Below are positions 23,002 through 34,741 of a DNA stretch of 64,000 nt, piece by piece; the first letter of the stretch is position 1, and each line of letters starts with the position of its first letter. The notes below the pieces were generated by a model. The model had not been told where the DNA came from, searched no databases, and was given only the letters and a program-made list of their open reading frames with translations. The stretch spans positions 62,001-126,000 of the forward strand of contig SDOX01000094.1 in assembly GCA_004565275.1 (NCBI GenBank). The letters are read 5' to 3'. The position numbers and the translations under genes were made by a program. The stretch is from Nannochloropsis salina CCMP1776 (taxonomy: Eukaryota; Sar; Eustigmatophyceae; Eustigmatales; Monodopsidaceae).

Positions 23002-23861
23002 TGAGTTTGTTTAACGGTAAATTGGCTGCACGAGAATATAGGTAAGATTCCATAACGTTGTGATTAATATGTGGCGAGATTGACCAATACTTGCTGTGCA
23101 GTCACTGGACGCCCCAAATGACGTTCTTTGTGTTACTGGAATGTTGGACGCATTTCGTCAAAAGCGAAGGAGAAAAATAACGACAACTGTCCACAAATCA
23201 TTTGCATGGTTGGCAGTGAAACAAAAACTTACTATCATCAAATAGCAGGACCTTTTAAGCCACATTTCAAGGACAATTTACTCACGTCCAGGACCTCAGG
23301 CCCCTCTGTCTAATCTACGTACGGAGGGGGTAGGAGGTTATTCTTCAAAAGTATGGGCCGTGGGAGATGGATGCTGTTCATCCGTGCTGGCTGTCCCGCA
23401 CCCCACAAACCTTGGTAGTCCGGCGGAGTGATCTATACTCCTGCGAAATTTTCCAGAGGAAAAGATTGGATCTATATTTTGTCGCATGGCAGATGAGGTG
23501 TTAGGTTGTATAAGCATAAGGAGCTGAACTATATAGTAGGAATCTTCAAGGAGTATCCAGGTTTTCTCTAACTCCAGTCAAGTCCTGGAAAAGGTATGAA
23601 TTGCCGTCGCATCGATTCGGATAGTAATTAATAACTCCTAGAAATGACGATAAAGGTCAGTATTTAGGAAGGAAAAAGGCCATTTCCACGGTAACATAGC
23701 GAGTGTGAGAGAAGTATCAGGTCAGAGAGAAGGTGGAGACGTTGAACTTTCCGAGCTCTGTAAAGTATGAGCAAAAGCGAATTCAGCCACTCTACCATAC
23801 ACATTGCGCTCACAATATTTCGGATAATGCACACATTTCCAGGTGAAGGACGGCGGCGTTC
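23002..23861. other. Divergent intergenic region
   Basis: About 860 bases between the starts of the unknown minus-strand gene and the CHR transporter. No coding frame is convincing. It probably holds both promoters; I can name no specific element. Confidence 0.4.
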
Positions 23862-25821
23862 ATGGAGGAGAATACAGCCGTCCCACTTGAACTCGAGGGA
23901 GGGAAGGAAGATGGGCTGCAACACGAACGGCAGCAGAAAGAGGAGGAAGTGCAGGGGCACTTCAGCGACAATAAAGAGTAAGTACATTCTACTTATTAAA
24001 TGTAGGATAGGATGACTTACATCGCAGCCAAACTCACGTACGCTCGATATGCCCCCTGGTACGGTACAACACAGGAGCCCGTCGCATAGTGGGCTGTCAC
24101 TCTCGCTTCGATACAAGCTGTGGGAACTAGTGTGTCACATATTGCCTACAGGTTGCTATGCATTTGGCGGACCCACAGCTCACTTGGCAGTCTTTCACGA
24201 TCTTTTTGTGAAAAAATTGCGTTGGTTGACTGACAAGGTACTTTTCAGGGGTCGAACGGGCTATGTGCGGTGCAACAAATGCCTCACTTGTCCCCTTTCC
24301 CTTTCCGATTTGCCAGGAGTTTGTTGACCTTCTTGCGTTAGGAATGACTTTGCCTGGGCCCACGAGCTCTGAATTTTGCATTGCAGGTAAGCTGTGCAGG
24401 AAAGTACCAGTTCTAAAGGAAGCTGTCATCCATGCTACAGCTCTTATCGCCCAATGTAAAGAGTCAGATGATGTTTGTTGCCGAAGTGGTATTCCTGAGA
24501 ACTTATGTTTGTGTGATGGACTAGCATTTTAGGCCAGACTATACATCCGTCAGGCGTTTTCCCCTCACCGGTCATGCCATATGCTGGAAGTCATGACATG
24601 TCTTCTTAATACGTTTCCCTCTTACCCTAATAACTAGTTGGCACCTACAGAGCAGGCGTCCTCGGTGCAATCGTGGCTTTCTTATGCTTTACGGTTCCCA
24701 GTTTTTTTATTATGCTGGCCGCGGGCCTGGGTGCTACGCACATGGATCCCAATCACGTCCCTGACTGGATGCTCGGCCTAGCCCCTGCAGCCACCGCCCT
24801 CATCTTCGTGGCGTTTGGCCGCTTGGGCCTGAAAATTGTAGGAGACTCGGCTTTGAATGCTTGCATCTCCCTCATTGCGGCGAGTGTAACCTTGCTCGTT
24901 CAGAACGACGCCAGAATACCGCCCCGGTCTATCATGTGGATACTCCCCTTGATGCTTGTGGTTGGAGGTAGTCTGACCTTGGCCGAGAGAAAATATCAGA
25001 ACCGGCGCCGACGTCGAGAGGGGGCCGCCGCGGTGGTCGTCGAGGACCAAGAAGAAAGCGGGCTTGAAGGACGATCAGCCGCAAGCACAAACGGGGGGAC
25101 AGGCACGGAGGATGCAGGAATCATGGGCTCGACGGACGTGAGCTCAGACACCTACGACCACGTGCCTGTCTCCAAGTGGTCGAGCCTAGTTGCTTTCTTG
25201 CTAATTGTTGCATTTCTTCTATATCTGCTGGTCAACCATTTGGCCAAGGGAGTGGAGCCCCCCCTACTCCACGTCTTCAGCTCCTTCTTCATCGTCGGAA
25301 TTACTATCTACGGAGGGGGGCAGGTGATGCTCCCCCTTCTGGTAAGTGTGGCTGTTGATCCTGGCTGGCTCTCGATGGATCAGTTTATGGTCGGCTTTGC
25401 GATCGTGCAAATGACGCCCGGCCCACTGTCCAATTTTGCCGCATACATTGGAGCGATCTACATGGGCGTGCCTGGGGCCATAGTGGGTGTCGTAGGATTC
25501 TTCCTACCAGGCATCCTGCTTATAATCGCCGTTTTGCCCTTGTGGGAACGCGTGCGGAAAATTCCAAACGTCAGGCCTTTCTTGGCTGGCGCCAACGCCA
25601 CTGGATTAGGCTTGATACTCGCAGTAGGGGTGGCGCTGTTTTTGAAAGTCGTCCGGACCCCGGCTGATGCCGTCGTCAGTATCGTAATCGCTTGCGTGGT
25701 AGGGTACCTAAATTATTCCTCCTTTAAAGGAGTCATGTTTGGGGCGCTTTTGGGTTTTCTTTTCAGCCCAACGTGCCTCAATTGGGGCCAGCAAGCTTAT
25801 ATAGCAATAACATCCAGCTGA
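23862..25821 (+). CDS. CHR-family (chromate ion) transporter, two-domain
   Basis: Four exons, 23862-23977, 24075-24237, 24317-24386 and 24638-25821, encode 510 residues. CHR proteins are membrane permeases; some bacterial and fungal members export chromate, but many have other or unknown anion substrates. Both family half-repeats are visible. The first has FGGPTAHLAVFHDLFV followed by LPGPTSSEF. The second has TIYGGGQVMLPLLV followed by MTPGPLSNFAAYIGA. About ten hydrophobic segments can be counted. The halves are joined by a long charged loop (about residues 235-300) with an Arg run, which is longer than in typical bacterial members. The short acidic N-terminus comes from exon 1, whose start Met is the first in frame. 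The exon 4 acceptor (ctag at 24634) restores the VGTYRAG reading. Confidence 0.9.
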
Positions 25822-26397
25822 TGACATGAGGAGACCGTAGAGGTAATTCTCTCTACATAGAAAAGAAAATTCGGTCATTAACTCAGCATGATGTGGATGT
25901 TTGTTCATAGATATTAGTGACTTCCGACAATATTTCTGAAAGCGCATAGAATGGGGCGGTAGAGTATACCTTCTGCCTCAGCAGCCAAGTTTAAATGTTT
26001 CATGCGAAGGAATATTGATAGGCCTGCTTGCTTGTGATGATTTTGGGGCGTTCCAGACTACCCTTCAGCGTGGAAAACCCGCGTGAGTTTTACTCTAATA
26101 GATTTGCACTCTTACCCATCAATCAGTATTCTTTCCTGGCAAAAGATGAACAAACAATTTTCGCCGAATATGCACCAGTCAAATTGCTTCATTGAATACG
26201 GGTGGATATACGCAATTAGATTTGTTTTTTGGAAACAAATAAAAGGATATTTAAGGTGTAATTGCTTTTTCTCAGGTAGCTTCTTGATTTGAACATCCTT
26301 TAGTATTCCCTACATCCTATCTTCGCTTCAATTTATTCTTTACAGTACCTGTTCCCTCACTTTTTCCTCATCATTTTTAATGATGCTACTCTTCATT
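25822..26397. other. Convergent intergenic region, no gene seen
   Basis: About 575 AT-rich bases between the 3' ends of the CHR transporter and the KH-domain gene. Only short frames are present. Confidence 0.5.
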
Positions 26398-28500
26398 TCA
26401 CTTATCAGACTCCATTGAATACCTCTCCTCTGTCAGCGGTATAGATGCATGGACCATGTTCGCGTTCTCGAAATAATTGGGTAAGGGACTTATTTGGTAA
26501 TACTGCCACAGCTGTTGCTGAAAAAGCATATGCTGCTCTTGCAGCTGCATTGAGAAGGCTTGCTGTTGGTAGCTCATCATCGCATTCATGTGCGCGGGCG
26601 AGAATGCATAAGGCGACTGAGCACCCATATTGAACGAGAGAGGAACCGGGCTCGCGAAATTTACCATCCCTCGATAACACGTTGTCTAGCATTTCATGTA
26701 TAGGAAAGATTCGAAGGGGTATTTTAGATTGAAAACAGCAATTCAGCTATATTTGTGACACAATGTCACATGATTGTCATAAGTTTTATTACTCACCATT
26801 TCATGGTCCTTCATTTGATTTTTCGGCTGCTTACTACTTCTTCGAAGATATGGAAGTGTGGTGTCGGCTTTGGAGTAATCTTGTTGGATTGATCCTGGGA
26901 GGCCCTGCTGGGCTTGAGCCTTTGCAAGAAAATTCGTGTCATTCAAAGCGCCTAGAACGAGTAAGTGGGCGCGCCGGCAGTAGTCAGGTATTCCCACGAT
27001 TAGCAACACCCTTTCCCCTACAATCTGTTACGGAAGTGACGGAGATGTATCGGTCATAGACGTATTAAGTTGCTGATATAAGCTTAATGCCCTTTAAAAA
27101 CAGTTTGGTATGATGATATTCTCCCACACTTACTCCTCCTTCCATGGCACTTTCTTCCTCGTTCAGTAGTACGATCCGTGCATTTGACTGGCTGCGAATA
27201 AAGGAGATTGTGGATCCTGCTCTTCCTAACAGTGCGCCAGCCTAAGTTGATAGCGGATTTTGCGAACAGAGATGAAGATATGATCCCAGAGTGTGCCAAT
27301 TATTGCGTGGTAAAAAGGGACTTGAGAAAGAGCCCAGACAGCGGGGATAAATGAAGTAATCTCGTCACACCTACCATGGATGAGTGCACCAGCACTCTGA
27401 TGCCAGGGAGAGGTACGATCTGGTCACATTTTCTATCACCATTATTCTTCAACTCTGTTGCTCCGTCTATGATATTTTCCTCAGAGGGTCTTGGACTGCC
27501 TTTTCCATCCTTTCCCTCTGGTATTGAAGAATTTGCATCCATCACAGGCGTTCGATCCATTTTATGATTTAAGCTGTGAATGAATGGTCGAGTGTTGTTA
27601 ATCGTCAGGCAATGTGCAGTCTATGCTCAACGACCAATTTATCTTACATTTCCTTTGGTCGACTCAAAATATTGCTGTAACCATTGAATAATCCAGTCTT
27701 TTGGGCGAGCAGGTCAACAGCCCAACAAACAGCAGTAATAGAGCCTGTGACGACGATCTAAATTCAAAGTATGAGACAATGAGCAGACAGTTACAAACTA
27801 AACAAACATTCAAATTGACTGGCTCCGTTGATGTGAAATACTTACTAAGCGATACGCTTCATCACGCCCTTTTCCATTTTGGATGCAGACATTTATGTGA
27901 GCGCCCGTTGTCGCAGACATTTCTCGAATGTGACCTCCTTTTCGACCGATTGCTAGGCCTACCCTGGATTGTGGAATTAGTACTCGACTGCATATGACTC
28001 CGGGCGTCACTTTATATGGTGCTGGTCCATGAGAGACATATATGGAAGAGATAGGGCAGAGATGTTACGTTTATATTTGAGATCGAACAGATTTTCTTGT
28101 TTGCATTTATCAATAGGACCATACCTCGTCTGATTTGATGACAATCGTCCACAGATTTCTTGCTAGGCGCGTGAGTTGAATAACTGAAATGTGTAATGTG
28201 TGTGTTTTATGTGACCTCAGAAAGTTCTAATTTTTAACTTTATGTTATATCGATAGCAGAATGTTTTACAGAAGCAATACTTTCTGCCCTCACTCAGAAG
28301 TCTCCTTACCTTTCTTTCGGAGAATCGTCATCTACTAGTGCCTCAGACAAATTGACTGAGCGACAATCTTGGCCATCTTGAAAGTCCTCGACCATACATA
28401 TGTCTTGTGTGAAATGGCGGGCATGACCTTTTTGTGACTGCAGACATGCCGGAGGGCTATCGCTTTCTTTACACTCGGTGTACCGATCCTCCACATCCAT
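26398..28500 (-). CDS. Two-KH-domain RNA-binding protein with Gln-rich tail
   Basis: Seven exons, 28500-28310, 27987-27846, 27757-27648, 27573-27375, 27241-27134, 27018-26797 and 26685-26398, join in phase to 419 residues. KH1 (about residues 64-130) reads RVLIPQSRVGLAIGRKGGHI, then GAHINV, and ends in IVVTGSITAVCWAVDLLAQ. KH2 (about 205-275) reads IRVLVHSSM-AGALLGRAGSTI, then ARIVLL, and ends in VLLIVGIPDYCRRAHLLV. Both keep the RNA-gripping GxxG loop (GRKG and GRAG). An unstructured Lys/Ser/Pro linker separates them. The C-terminus is rich in Gln, Met and Tyr (FQQQLWQYYQ). This is the layout of PCBP/Nova-like single-stranded RNA binders acting in splicing, stability or translation; the target is unknown. 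Introns cut through both KH folds. Confidence 0.85.
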
Positions 28501-28913
28501 AGTTTCCTAGTCTCCAGAAACAAATGTGTTTCGTGACAGCGTACTGTCCTTTATGCATAGAGATAAGAGATTACTCATAGATGTATATGAAGATATTATG
28601 TAATATTCTGGATGGACATTGATCGAGCAATTACATATAAATAAAAATAGCCGCTATGTAGACATTTCCTCCTTGCGGGGCTGGGTCTGGCCGTTTCTCT
28701 CGATTCTTTCATATGTCAAATTTTTGAACGGCTCCAAACGGTTTCCAACGGTTTCGCTGCTGGTGTCGTGGTATAACGGACCAGAGGTAAAAGACGTGCA
28801 ATCTCTGTCTTGGTAGAATTTTCTGTTTCTAAAACACTTTCGAATGGACAAACGTTGTTGTTGTTGGTATATAACGGCTCTCTTGACATACCTATAACAC
28901 AGCAGCCTTCGCA
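28501..28913. other. Divergent intergenic region
   Basis: Some 410 AT-rich bases between the start codons of the KH gene (minus) and the single-pass protein gene (plus). It is short enough to act as a shared bidirectional promoter, which is inferred from layout only. Confidence 0.4.
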
Positions 28914-30137
28914 ATGTGGTCCTCACAACACAACTCGTCCATGCGGAGGCGTGCACATGTCTCACGGCCTGCTTCCTCGCTTTTGGACGAACGAGTAAAT
29001 TTGCAATCCTACGATCGTTCAAAAACCTTTTCTACACGTTGCAAGTATGTCATTTGTATGAATTTCTTGATCTTTTTAGTGCTTTGCATTTGTAGTGGCA
29101 TTTTTACCTTTCAGGCAAATACAAGCAGCACTTCCAGAAGAGTCCACAAGGAATACACAGAGGATCAATACAACGAAGTGTCTGGCACTTCATTATTTCG
29201 ATCATCAAATTGGCGACTTCGTGGGCTGTCCCACGAGGAAACGGGAAAACGTAGGAGGCAAAAGTCTTATAAATCTTCCTCATCTTCGAAAACCTCATCG
29301 TCCCAACTACCGGTATCATCCACGCATGTGCCCCAGCGTCCTCCACCTCGCTTCATTCCTGGTACACTACCACAGTCTAAAGACATATTGACAGCTCCAC
29401 TAGCAGCAAAGTACGCCGCACTTGACGATGCAAGCACGTCAGCAGAAAGATCAGAGGACGTTCGTACAGCACCGATGACAAAAAGTAATCGCGAAATAAA
29501 GAAAGTGTCGGGCAGAAAGAAGTTACTCAACTCGCTAACATCTTCAATTGATGCCAGAAGCGAGACAGATGCAAGTGAGGTTCACACAGGGGAAGCGCAG
29601 ATGACAAGTGCTCCACCTCCAATGGAAATGAAAGAAGAAGAGCCTCTTTTCACGCACGAGGATATGGTACCTATTCAATGCACTTCGCATGAAATATCCA
29701 GAACTATGGACTTTGCATTATCCCACGTTGAAGGTAGCGATGTAAACTGTGTGGATGCGAAGGACAGTGAGGAACATTTGTTGTCTGTTGAAGATGTGGC
29801 CATGCAAGCACCTGATGAGTATACATCTGAGGAGGTCCTAGCTTCTCCTCATTCGCCATCGTCTTTGTGCCCTCTCGCTTCGTCCTGGATAGGGTCTGAA
29901 AACGGCCCCCAACGTGAGGATGAACACGTGAGCGAGTCATTTGAGCTGCCAAGTGAAGCTATTCGAGACGCCGCCACAGCAGGAGAGAAACTGGAAATTT
30001 TGGAATCGACCACGGAGTTGGAGGAAGTCGAAATTTCAGAATCTGGGAGTGCTTCTGTGCGTGATCCCTTTGATTACATTCCTCCGTTTGCTTTGGAAGA
30101 TATTGCCTGCGTGGACATGATTTCTTGGAATGCTTGA
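28914..30137 (+). CDS. Unknown protein with one membrane segment and disordered acidic tail
   Basis: An open frame of 407 residues. Residues 45-67 are strongly hydrophobic (ICMNFLIFLVLCICSGIFTF), with a Ser/Arg-rich stretch before them. The rest is Ser/Thr/Glu-rich, low in hydrophobics and probably disordered (poly-Ser near residue 118, acidic blocks to the end). It closes with an aromatic acidic motif (DPFDYIPPFALEDI). I recognise no domain. A caution is that 29045-29114 has plausible GT and AG ends; removing it would shift the frame into a shorter reading, so I keep the unspliced version. It could be a single-pass membrane protein with a long cytosolic or lumenal tail, or a nuclear protein if the hydrophobic part is really spliced out another way. 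Confidence 0.55.
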   Translation: MWSSQHNSSMRRRAHVSRPASSLLDERVNLQSYDRSKTFSTRCKYVICMNFLIFLVLCICSGIFTFQANTSSTSRRVHKEYTEDQYNEVSGTSLFRSSNWRLRGLSHEETGKRRRQKSYKSSSSSKTSSSQLPVSSTHVPQRPPPRFIPGTLPQSKDILTAPLAAKYAALDDASTSAERSEDVRTAPMTKSNREIKKVSGRKKLLNSLTSSIDARSETDASEVHTGEAQMTSAPPPMEMKEEEPLFTHEDMVPIQCTSHEISRTMDFALSHVEGSDVNCVDAKDSEEHLLSVEDVAMQAPDEYTSEEVLASPHSPSSLCPLASSWIGSENGPQREDEHVSESFELPSEAIRDAATAGEKLEILESTTELEEVEISESGSASVRDPFDYIPPFALEDIACVDMISWNA

Positions 30138-30375
30138 AGCTGAATTTAAAAACGCGGATTTGTTTGCTGATGCACAACAACCTTGTGAGATACAAACCAA
30201 ATTCTTTGAGCCTTGCATCCCATTGCACTCTCTAAGAACAATATTAATTATCTGATTTCTTTATTGCGCTTCATAAAGTTGCCCTCCCGGCAAATACTGT
30301 GACTATGATAGCTATGCTCCATATTTGCGACGCCAGGCTTCCTCATCTCGAAATTTCACCATTCCCAAGTCCATT

Positions 30376-32004
30376 CTAGCGCCTCGGACAATCTCTCTGT
30401 CTCCCATGCGTTCCTTTGGAAAAGGCACCGCCCCGGGCATTACCAACGCCACCAAGTTGCCTGCGAATCACATCAAGCTCCTGCAAACACCTGTCGCGGT
30501 CCATGACCAAAGCCGCTTCCCGCTGACGCAAAGCCCGGATCTCTCCCTCAGCTTCTTCCAAACGTGCCTCTGCCCGTGCCCCGTCGAGTCGAGAGGAAGC
30601 CAGGCTGCTTTCCAAACCTTTCGCCATAAATTGAACCTTTTGCACCCGGGCCCACGTCGTCTCGACCATGCGCTTCTGCACCAAAAATTGTCGTTCTCGC
30701 CGCCGCAGCTCCTCAGTCTCTTGCTTGAGATCGTTCATCTGCCGTTGTAACTCCTTGACTTTACCCTTTAACGCCACGAGCACCCCTGTCGGTGCCGGCT
30801 GGCTTCCGTTCATTCTCATTGCCGTTGACAGAGCCGACGTGGGGTTCCAACATGTATCCTGTCCATTTTGGGGCGCAGGTTTTGTCGCCCCATGAAGAGA
30901 CTTTCTATTCTTTCGCGATGGCGAGGGAGTGGGACGACCGGGTCGATTGCAACCTTGGCTGTCGCCTTCCCCTCCACAGGCCTCAGCCCTTCCTTGCTCC
31001 CTGCTCTCCTCGCTTTGTTGCCGTTGATCCAGTCGCCAAGCTTCTAGGTGGACATTGCGGTCCCGCAGCACGTTTGCCTCCTTTTCCACGCGGGCAATGT
31101 GAGCCTCGTAGAGCGTGAAGACGTCGGAAAAGGTACTTTCAGAGGCCACTCGCCGAAGCATGCCTTTAAGTTCGTGGATTTCAAGACGAGCCGAGGCCAT
31201 AGCTACCTCCTTTTCTTTTGTTGTCTCGGCCAGGGCAACTTCCAATCCCTGGATCCGCGCTTTTTGTCCCTCTCCTCGCTCCTTCTCTTCGTACAGCATC
31301 CTTAGCAAATGACCCGGGGCGATATCGCTGGGAGGCCGGGCTAACGAAGACTCCTCGTGCTGTCGTTCCGGGGCCCAAGATGGTGGGGCTTGATGTAATT
31401 CCTGATACTTCGTCGTCCGGTGCATGTCCGTGTAGGAAGGCTTTCTGTTGTCTTCCGTCGGATCGTCATTGAAGGGTGGTGCCAGAAGCTGCTCACTCCG
31501 GAGGATTTGATAGGCATTAGGGCTGTAGCAGCTGCTTTCGTGGCTACTGCTGTTTTTGAAGCCGCTGTGGCCTGGCGAGGGAGTGCTCTCTGGAGAGGAA
31601 GCACGGGACGATTCAGACGAGGAGGAGGAGGAAGAGGACAAGGGACTGGCTGCCGGTGCGCACCCAGTCAATCTGTCGTACGGACCCTTAATTGCCTTTT
31701 CTTTACCTCCAATCGTGGGATGATGGCTGCTGCCAATATTCAATTTCTTGTTTGCTGCATCTTCGTCTTGAAGAATGTCTACGATAGATTTAATTTCCTG
31801 ATCTAAATGATCACCGTTAACGGCCGCAGGGTCTACCTCTGATATGCGGCGTGCTGGGGAAGGAAAGCCTGTCGATGAGGTGCCTGCAGGCGACATCAAT
31901 ATTGACTGCTTCATGTCTCGGAAGTCTCGTAGCCAATTGTCGTCGCTGCCTTCTGTTTGGTCGGCTAACATATTTTCGACGTGTCCTCGGGCGGGCGAAG
32001 ACAT
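30376..32004 (-). CDS. Coiled-coil protein of unknown function
   Basis: A single-exon frame of 542 residues. The N-terminal 220 residues are Ser/Pro-rich and disordered, with a poly-Ser block (SSSSSSSS near residue 126). Two long heptad-rich stretches follow: about residues 235-325 (LLRMLYEEKERGEG, ELKGMLRRV, EKEANVLRDRNVHLEAW) and about 415-525 (VALKGKVKELQRQMNDLKQE, EELRRRERQFLVQKRM, ALRQREAALVMDRDRC). A basic, Gly/Pro-containing linker separates them. No catalytic or membrane feature is visible. It is probably a structural or scaffold protein such as a centrosomal, ciliary or cytoskeletal component, which is a guess from composition only. It is divergent from the Tim13-like gene. Confidence 0.75.
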   Translation of the reverse strand: MSSPARGHVENMLADQTEGSDDNWLRDFRDMKQSILMSPAGTSSTGFPSPARRISEVDPAAVNGDHLDQEIKSIVDILQDEDAANKKLNIGSSHHPTIGGKEKAIKGPYDRLTGCAPAASPLSSSSSSSSESSRASSPESTPSPGHSGFKNSSSHESSCYSPNAYQILRSEQLLAPPFNDDPTEDNRKPSYTDMHRTTKYQELHQAPPSWAPERQHEESSLARPPSDIAPGHLLRMLYEEKERGEGQKARIQGLEVALAETTKEKEVAMASARLEIHELKGMLRRVASESTFSDVFTLYEAHIARVEKEANVLRDRNVHLEAWRLDQRQQSEESREQGRAEACGGEGDSQGCNRPGRPTPSPSRKNRKSLHGATKPAPQNGQDTCWNPTSALSTAMRMNGSQPAPTGVLVALKGKVKELQRQMNDLKQETEELRRRERQFLVQKRMVETTWARVQKVQFMAKGLESSLASSRLDGARAEARLEEAEGEIRALRQREAALVMDRDRCLQELDVIRRQLGGVGNARGGAFSKGTHGRQRDCPRR

Positions 32005-32606
32005 ATGGGCAAGGGAAAGCTTTTGGCGCCTGTAATCGCGTAAAATCCGATTAAAAACATGCTATGTAGTAGTCGTGTCTCGACACACAAAACATACGTC
32101 GTATTTCCATACAGATACACCGCGCAGCCATGCAGAAGATAATTTTGTCAACGCCATTTTTTGGCACGGGAAACAGAAACGTTTCGACCCCTCGCTTGGC
32201 GACGCTCGAGCGAGCGCCCGCCCCAAATCCCCCCCTTGCCTCTGAACAACGAAAGAACTTTATGAAAGCAGCAGACACAAAGTCACATTTCTTGCTTGAA
32301 GCGGTACAATTGAATGCAGCTGAGGAGTTGGGTGGAACGTTTGTGCCACATTACATGTGCTGGTAGTGATAAACATTCGCTGTCTTATACGTACAATATC
32401 TGAGAAGCCCTGTTAAGTCTGGTACAACTTAACTAGTGAAAAGCCCTTTAAGAAATCTGTTTTGGTCCCACATATGCGCTGAAAGAAGACGTTCAACAAG
32501 TCTGACTCTCTATCTCCATGGCCCTGTCCTATATCGCTTGTCCTTGCTCACGACACAAAAAGCCTTGCAATCGTCACCTACCCAACTGACCCGCACCTCA
32601 GTCGAC
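32005..32606. other. Divergent intergenic region
   Basis: Some 600 bases between the coiled-coil gene (minus) and the Tim13-like gene (plus). No supported coding frame. Probably holds both promoters. Confidence 0.4.
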
Positions 32607-33303
32607 ATGGCACAGAAATTGACTCCTGATCAACAGGAGGCAGTCATTCACAAGGTGCGCACAATAGAAATTCAAAAACAAGTGTGGTGCATGTCTTTAA
32701 TTTATTGTCTCCGTAGAGAGGGGTATTGATGGGGAGCGGTACATGAAAAAGAGTCCGTGCGAAGTTTGCGAATAAAAGTGTTAAGGTGAACGCACATTTA
32801 ATAGCAATGTTGTGGAGACTACAGCCATTAGAGCAACCTTAAAGAGATCTAGACACCAGGGACACACATTATCACCTGACGCAATGGCTGGGACTGACCA
32901 TTATTTTCCTACCGCGCCTTTTTGGTAGTTCCGAGCAGAGATGGCGGCTCAAGCCATGCAAGAATTGGTTCAAAAGATGACGGACAAGTGCTTCAGCAAG
33001 TGTACGGGGAAAAGTGGGAATCGACTGGATTCCAAGGTAAATTTCGGGTGGGGGGATGTTGGAAAAAGTGCGAGGCAGAGATTTAGGTCGTTCTTGGAGG
33101 AGCACTGTTGCTCGTTTGCTCGAAGCCTTTCCGCAGTTTTGAACCCTCTTTTTTGACCCGCTCTTGGCGCGACGCATTCCCATGTTTCCATTCGCAAATG
33201 CACTTGACAGGAGCAGAACTGCGTCGCCATGTGCATGGACCGGTATATCGAGACCATGAACGTAGTACAACATTCGCTTAGCGAGCGTAGTGCCACGCGA
33301 TGA
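32607..33303 (+). CDS. Small Tim chaperone, Tim13-like
   Basis: Three exons, 32607-32654, 32929-33036 and 33211-33303, encode 82 residues. Small Tims form hexameric rings in the mitochondrial intermembrane space and shield hydrophobic precursors between the TOM complex and the inner or outer membrane. The defining twin CX3C motif is present (CFSKC and CVAMC, 14 residues apart), with the flanking helices MQELVQKMTDK and MDRYIETMNVV. The spacing and the DRY after the second motif fit the Tim8/Tim13 side of the family; Tim13 is the closer match by eye. Import would depend on Mia40-type oxidation of these cysteines. Length is normal for the family (80-100). The gene is too short and too split to show in a single frame. 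Confidence 0.9.
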
Positions 33304-33542
33304 TTGCCTTGGGACGGACTAACGAGAACAGAATAGGGGGACATTTGTTGACAGCAAAACATCACTTTTGGTGTGCATCAAAGTTAAAGAGGCATAACGC
33401 ATCCCAAATCTTCGGTTGCTCTCTTGAGTATCTTTTAGATTGTGCTTTCTATGGTGCTGCCTGTTTATGGGCTTCTCGCTTGTTTCAAATGCATTATCAT
33501 TTGATTTATGCGACAATTTCAATCCTCAGAATGATTCCGTGA

Positions 33543-34741
33543 CTATCTCAGGGTCTTTGCTTTGGTACTTTCCCGTCGATATATCTTGCGAGTAACGTGG
33601 AGGAATAGAAGGCCAATCATACATCCCAGGTAATGTATGGCAGAATCGGCCGAGATCCGTGCCTTTGAAAGGACGTTGTACATAACAAACAAAGAGAATG
33701 ACGTGGCGAGCAGGCGCTGAACTACCGACTCCTGTGGGATAATGACGTGGTCGTGCAAAGCCCGCATTCGTGAAGCCATTTCTATCGGTCTAGACTACTT
33801 CGCTATTTTGATTACAGAGAAGGTTGTGAAAAGAATGATGCATACCCATTTTCTCCTGCTCCATCTTACCTCAGCCTTATGGAATGCACCTGCCGTTAGC
33901 AGGCATAAAACGACTCCGCTTGACCCTCTACCTCCATTTGCGTCTGTTGAGAGAAGCACGGCGCCCATGCCTGAAGTATGACTCTCGCGTGAATTAACTA
34001 TATAGAATGGTCCCGAGCTTGAGGTTTACTCACCTCCAAGGAATTCACAACAAAGTATGAGGAGGAAGATTGGGAATTTACCGAAAATGCCTGTAGTTGG
34101 AGGAAATAGGAATTATGATCAGGGCAATGCCGATATGTACACAGACGGTCGACGCTTTAGCTCACCTTCTGTCCAAGAACCAACTGCAGTCAAAAGTGTT
34201 ATGTTTCCTGTTGAAACATGCGGGAAAATCCGATATGGACAACGACTTCGGTTACATTGATTCCGAGTCGCAACTCACCCAAAAAATGAAATAGATTTCC
34301 ATGGCCCACAGGGTACAAAAAGATACGTATCAAGAAATCGAAAAGATTTTGTCTTTTTTGCCAAGATCGTAGCGAAAAATATTTGTCTGATAAGAGAGCT
34401 GTAGCATCTAAATCGAAACGATGCAGGATCCAGAATAGGAGGTCTCCAAAGGCAACTGCAGAGCAAATTATCTTATGATACTTGCTCATGGAGATTTTAG
34501 GAAAGCTATCCCGCCGTAATCTTTTCAAGTTAAGATTTACTTTAAGATTGTGACCTTTCATCTTGACCATCCTATTGTCACCTCGGGCCGTGTCAGGTCG
34601 AGATATCCTGTTCGCGCCAAATATCACTTGTCCGGACTTGAAACTTTTTTCGGGGCTCTTTTCAACGGGTAAGCTGTAGCCCTGAAGAGCTACATGAAGT
34701 ATAACCATGATATATTTATTGATTTTCATAGTCTGTCTCAT
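33543..34741 (-). CDS. Rhomboid-family intramembrane serine protease
   Basis: Five exons, 34741-34279, 34207-34166, 34090-34034, 33970-33870 and 33731-33543, join in phase to 283 residues. The rhomboid landmarks appear in order. HGNLFHFLGN (about 147-156) carries the helix-2 His and Asn that stabilise the oxyanion. An E-x2-FG turn follows. GRGSSGVVL holds the catalytic Ser (about 205) in a GxSG loop. SAIHYLGCMIG holds the catalytic His (about 254). At least five hydrophobic helices are visible, with a basic tail after the last. The N-terminus is hydrophobic and could be a signal or organelle-targeting sequence. Rhomboids cut substrates within the membrane; the substrate and compartment are unknown. 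One exon is only 42 bases, which hides the gene from single-frame inspection. Confidence 0.85.

Noticed and set aside
27810-28010. The KH1 exon taken alone as a 66-residue gene
   Set aside because: It is an internal exon; flanking exons complete the KH fold in phase.
29045-29114. Possible 70-base intron in the single-pass protein gene
   Set aside because: Removing it shifts the reading into a frame that ends about 90 codons later and abandons the long acidic frame. Kept as a caution only.
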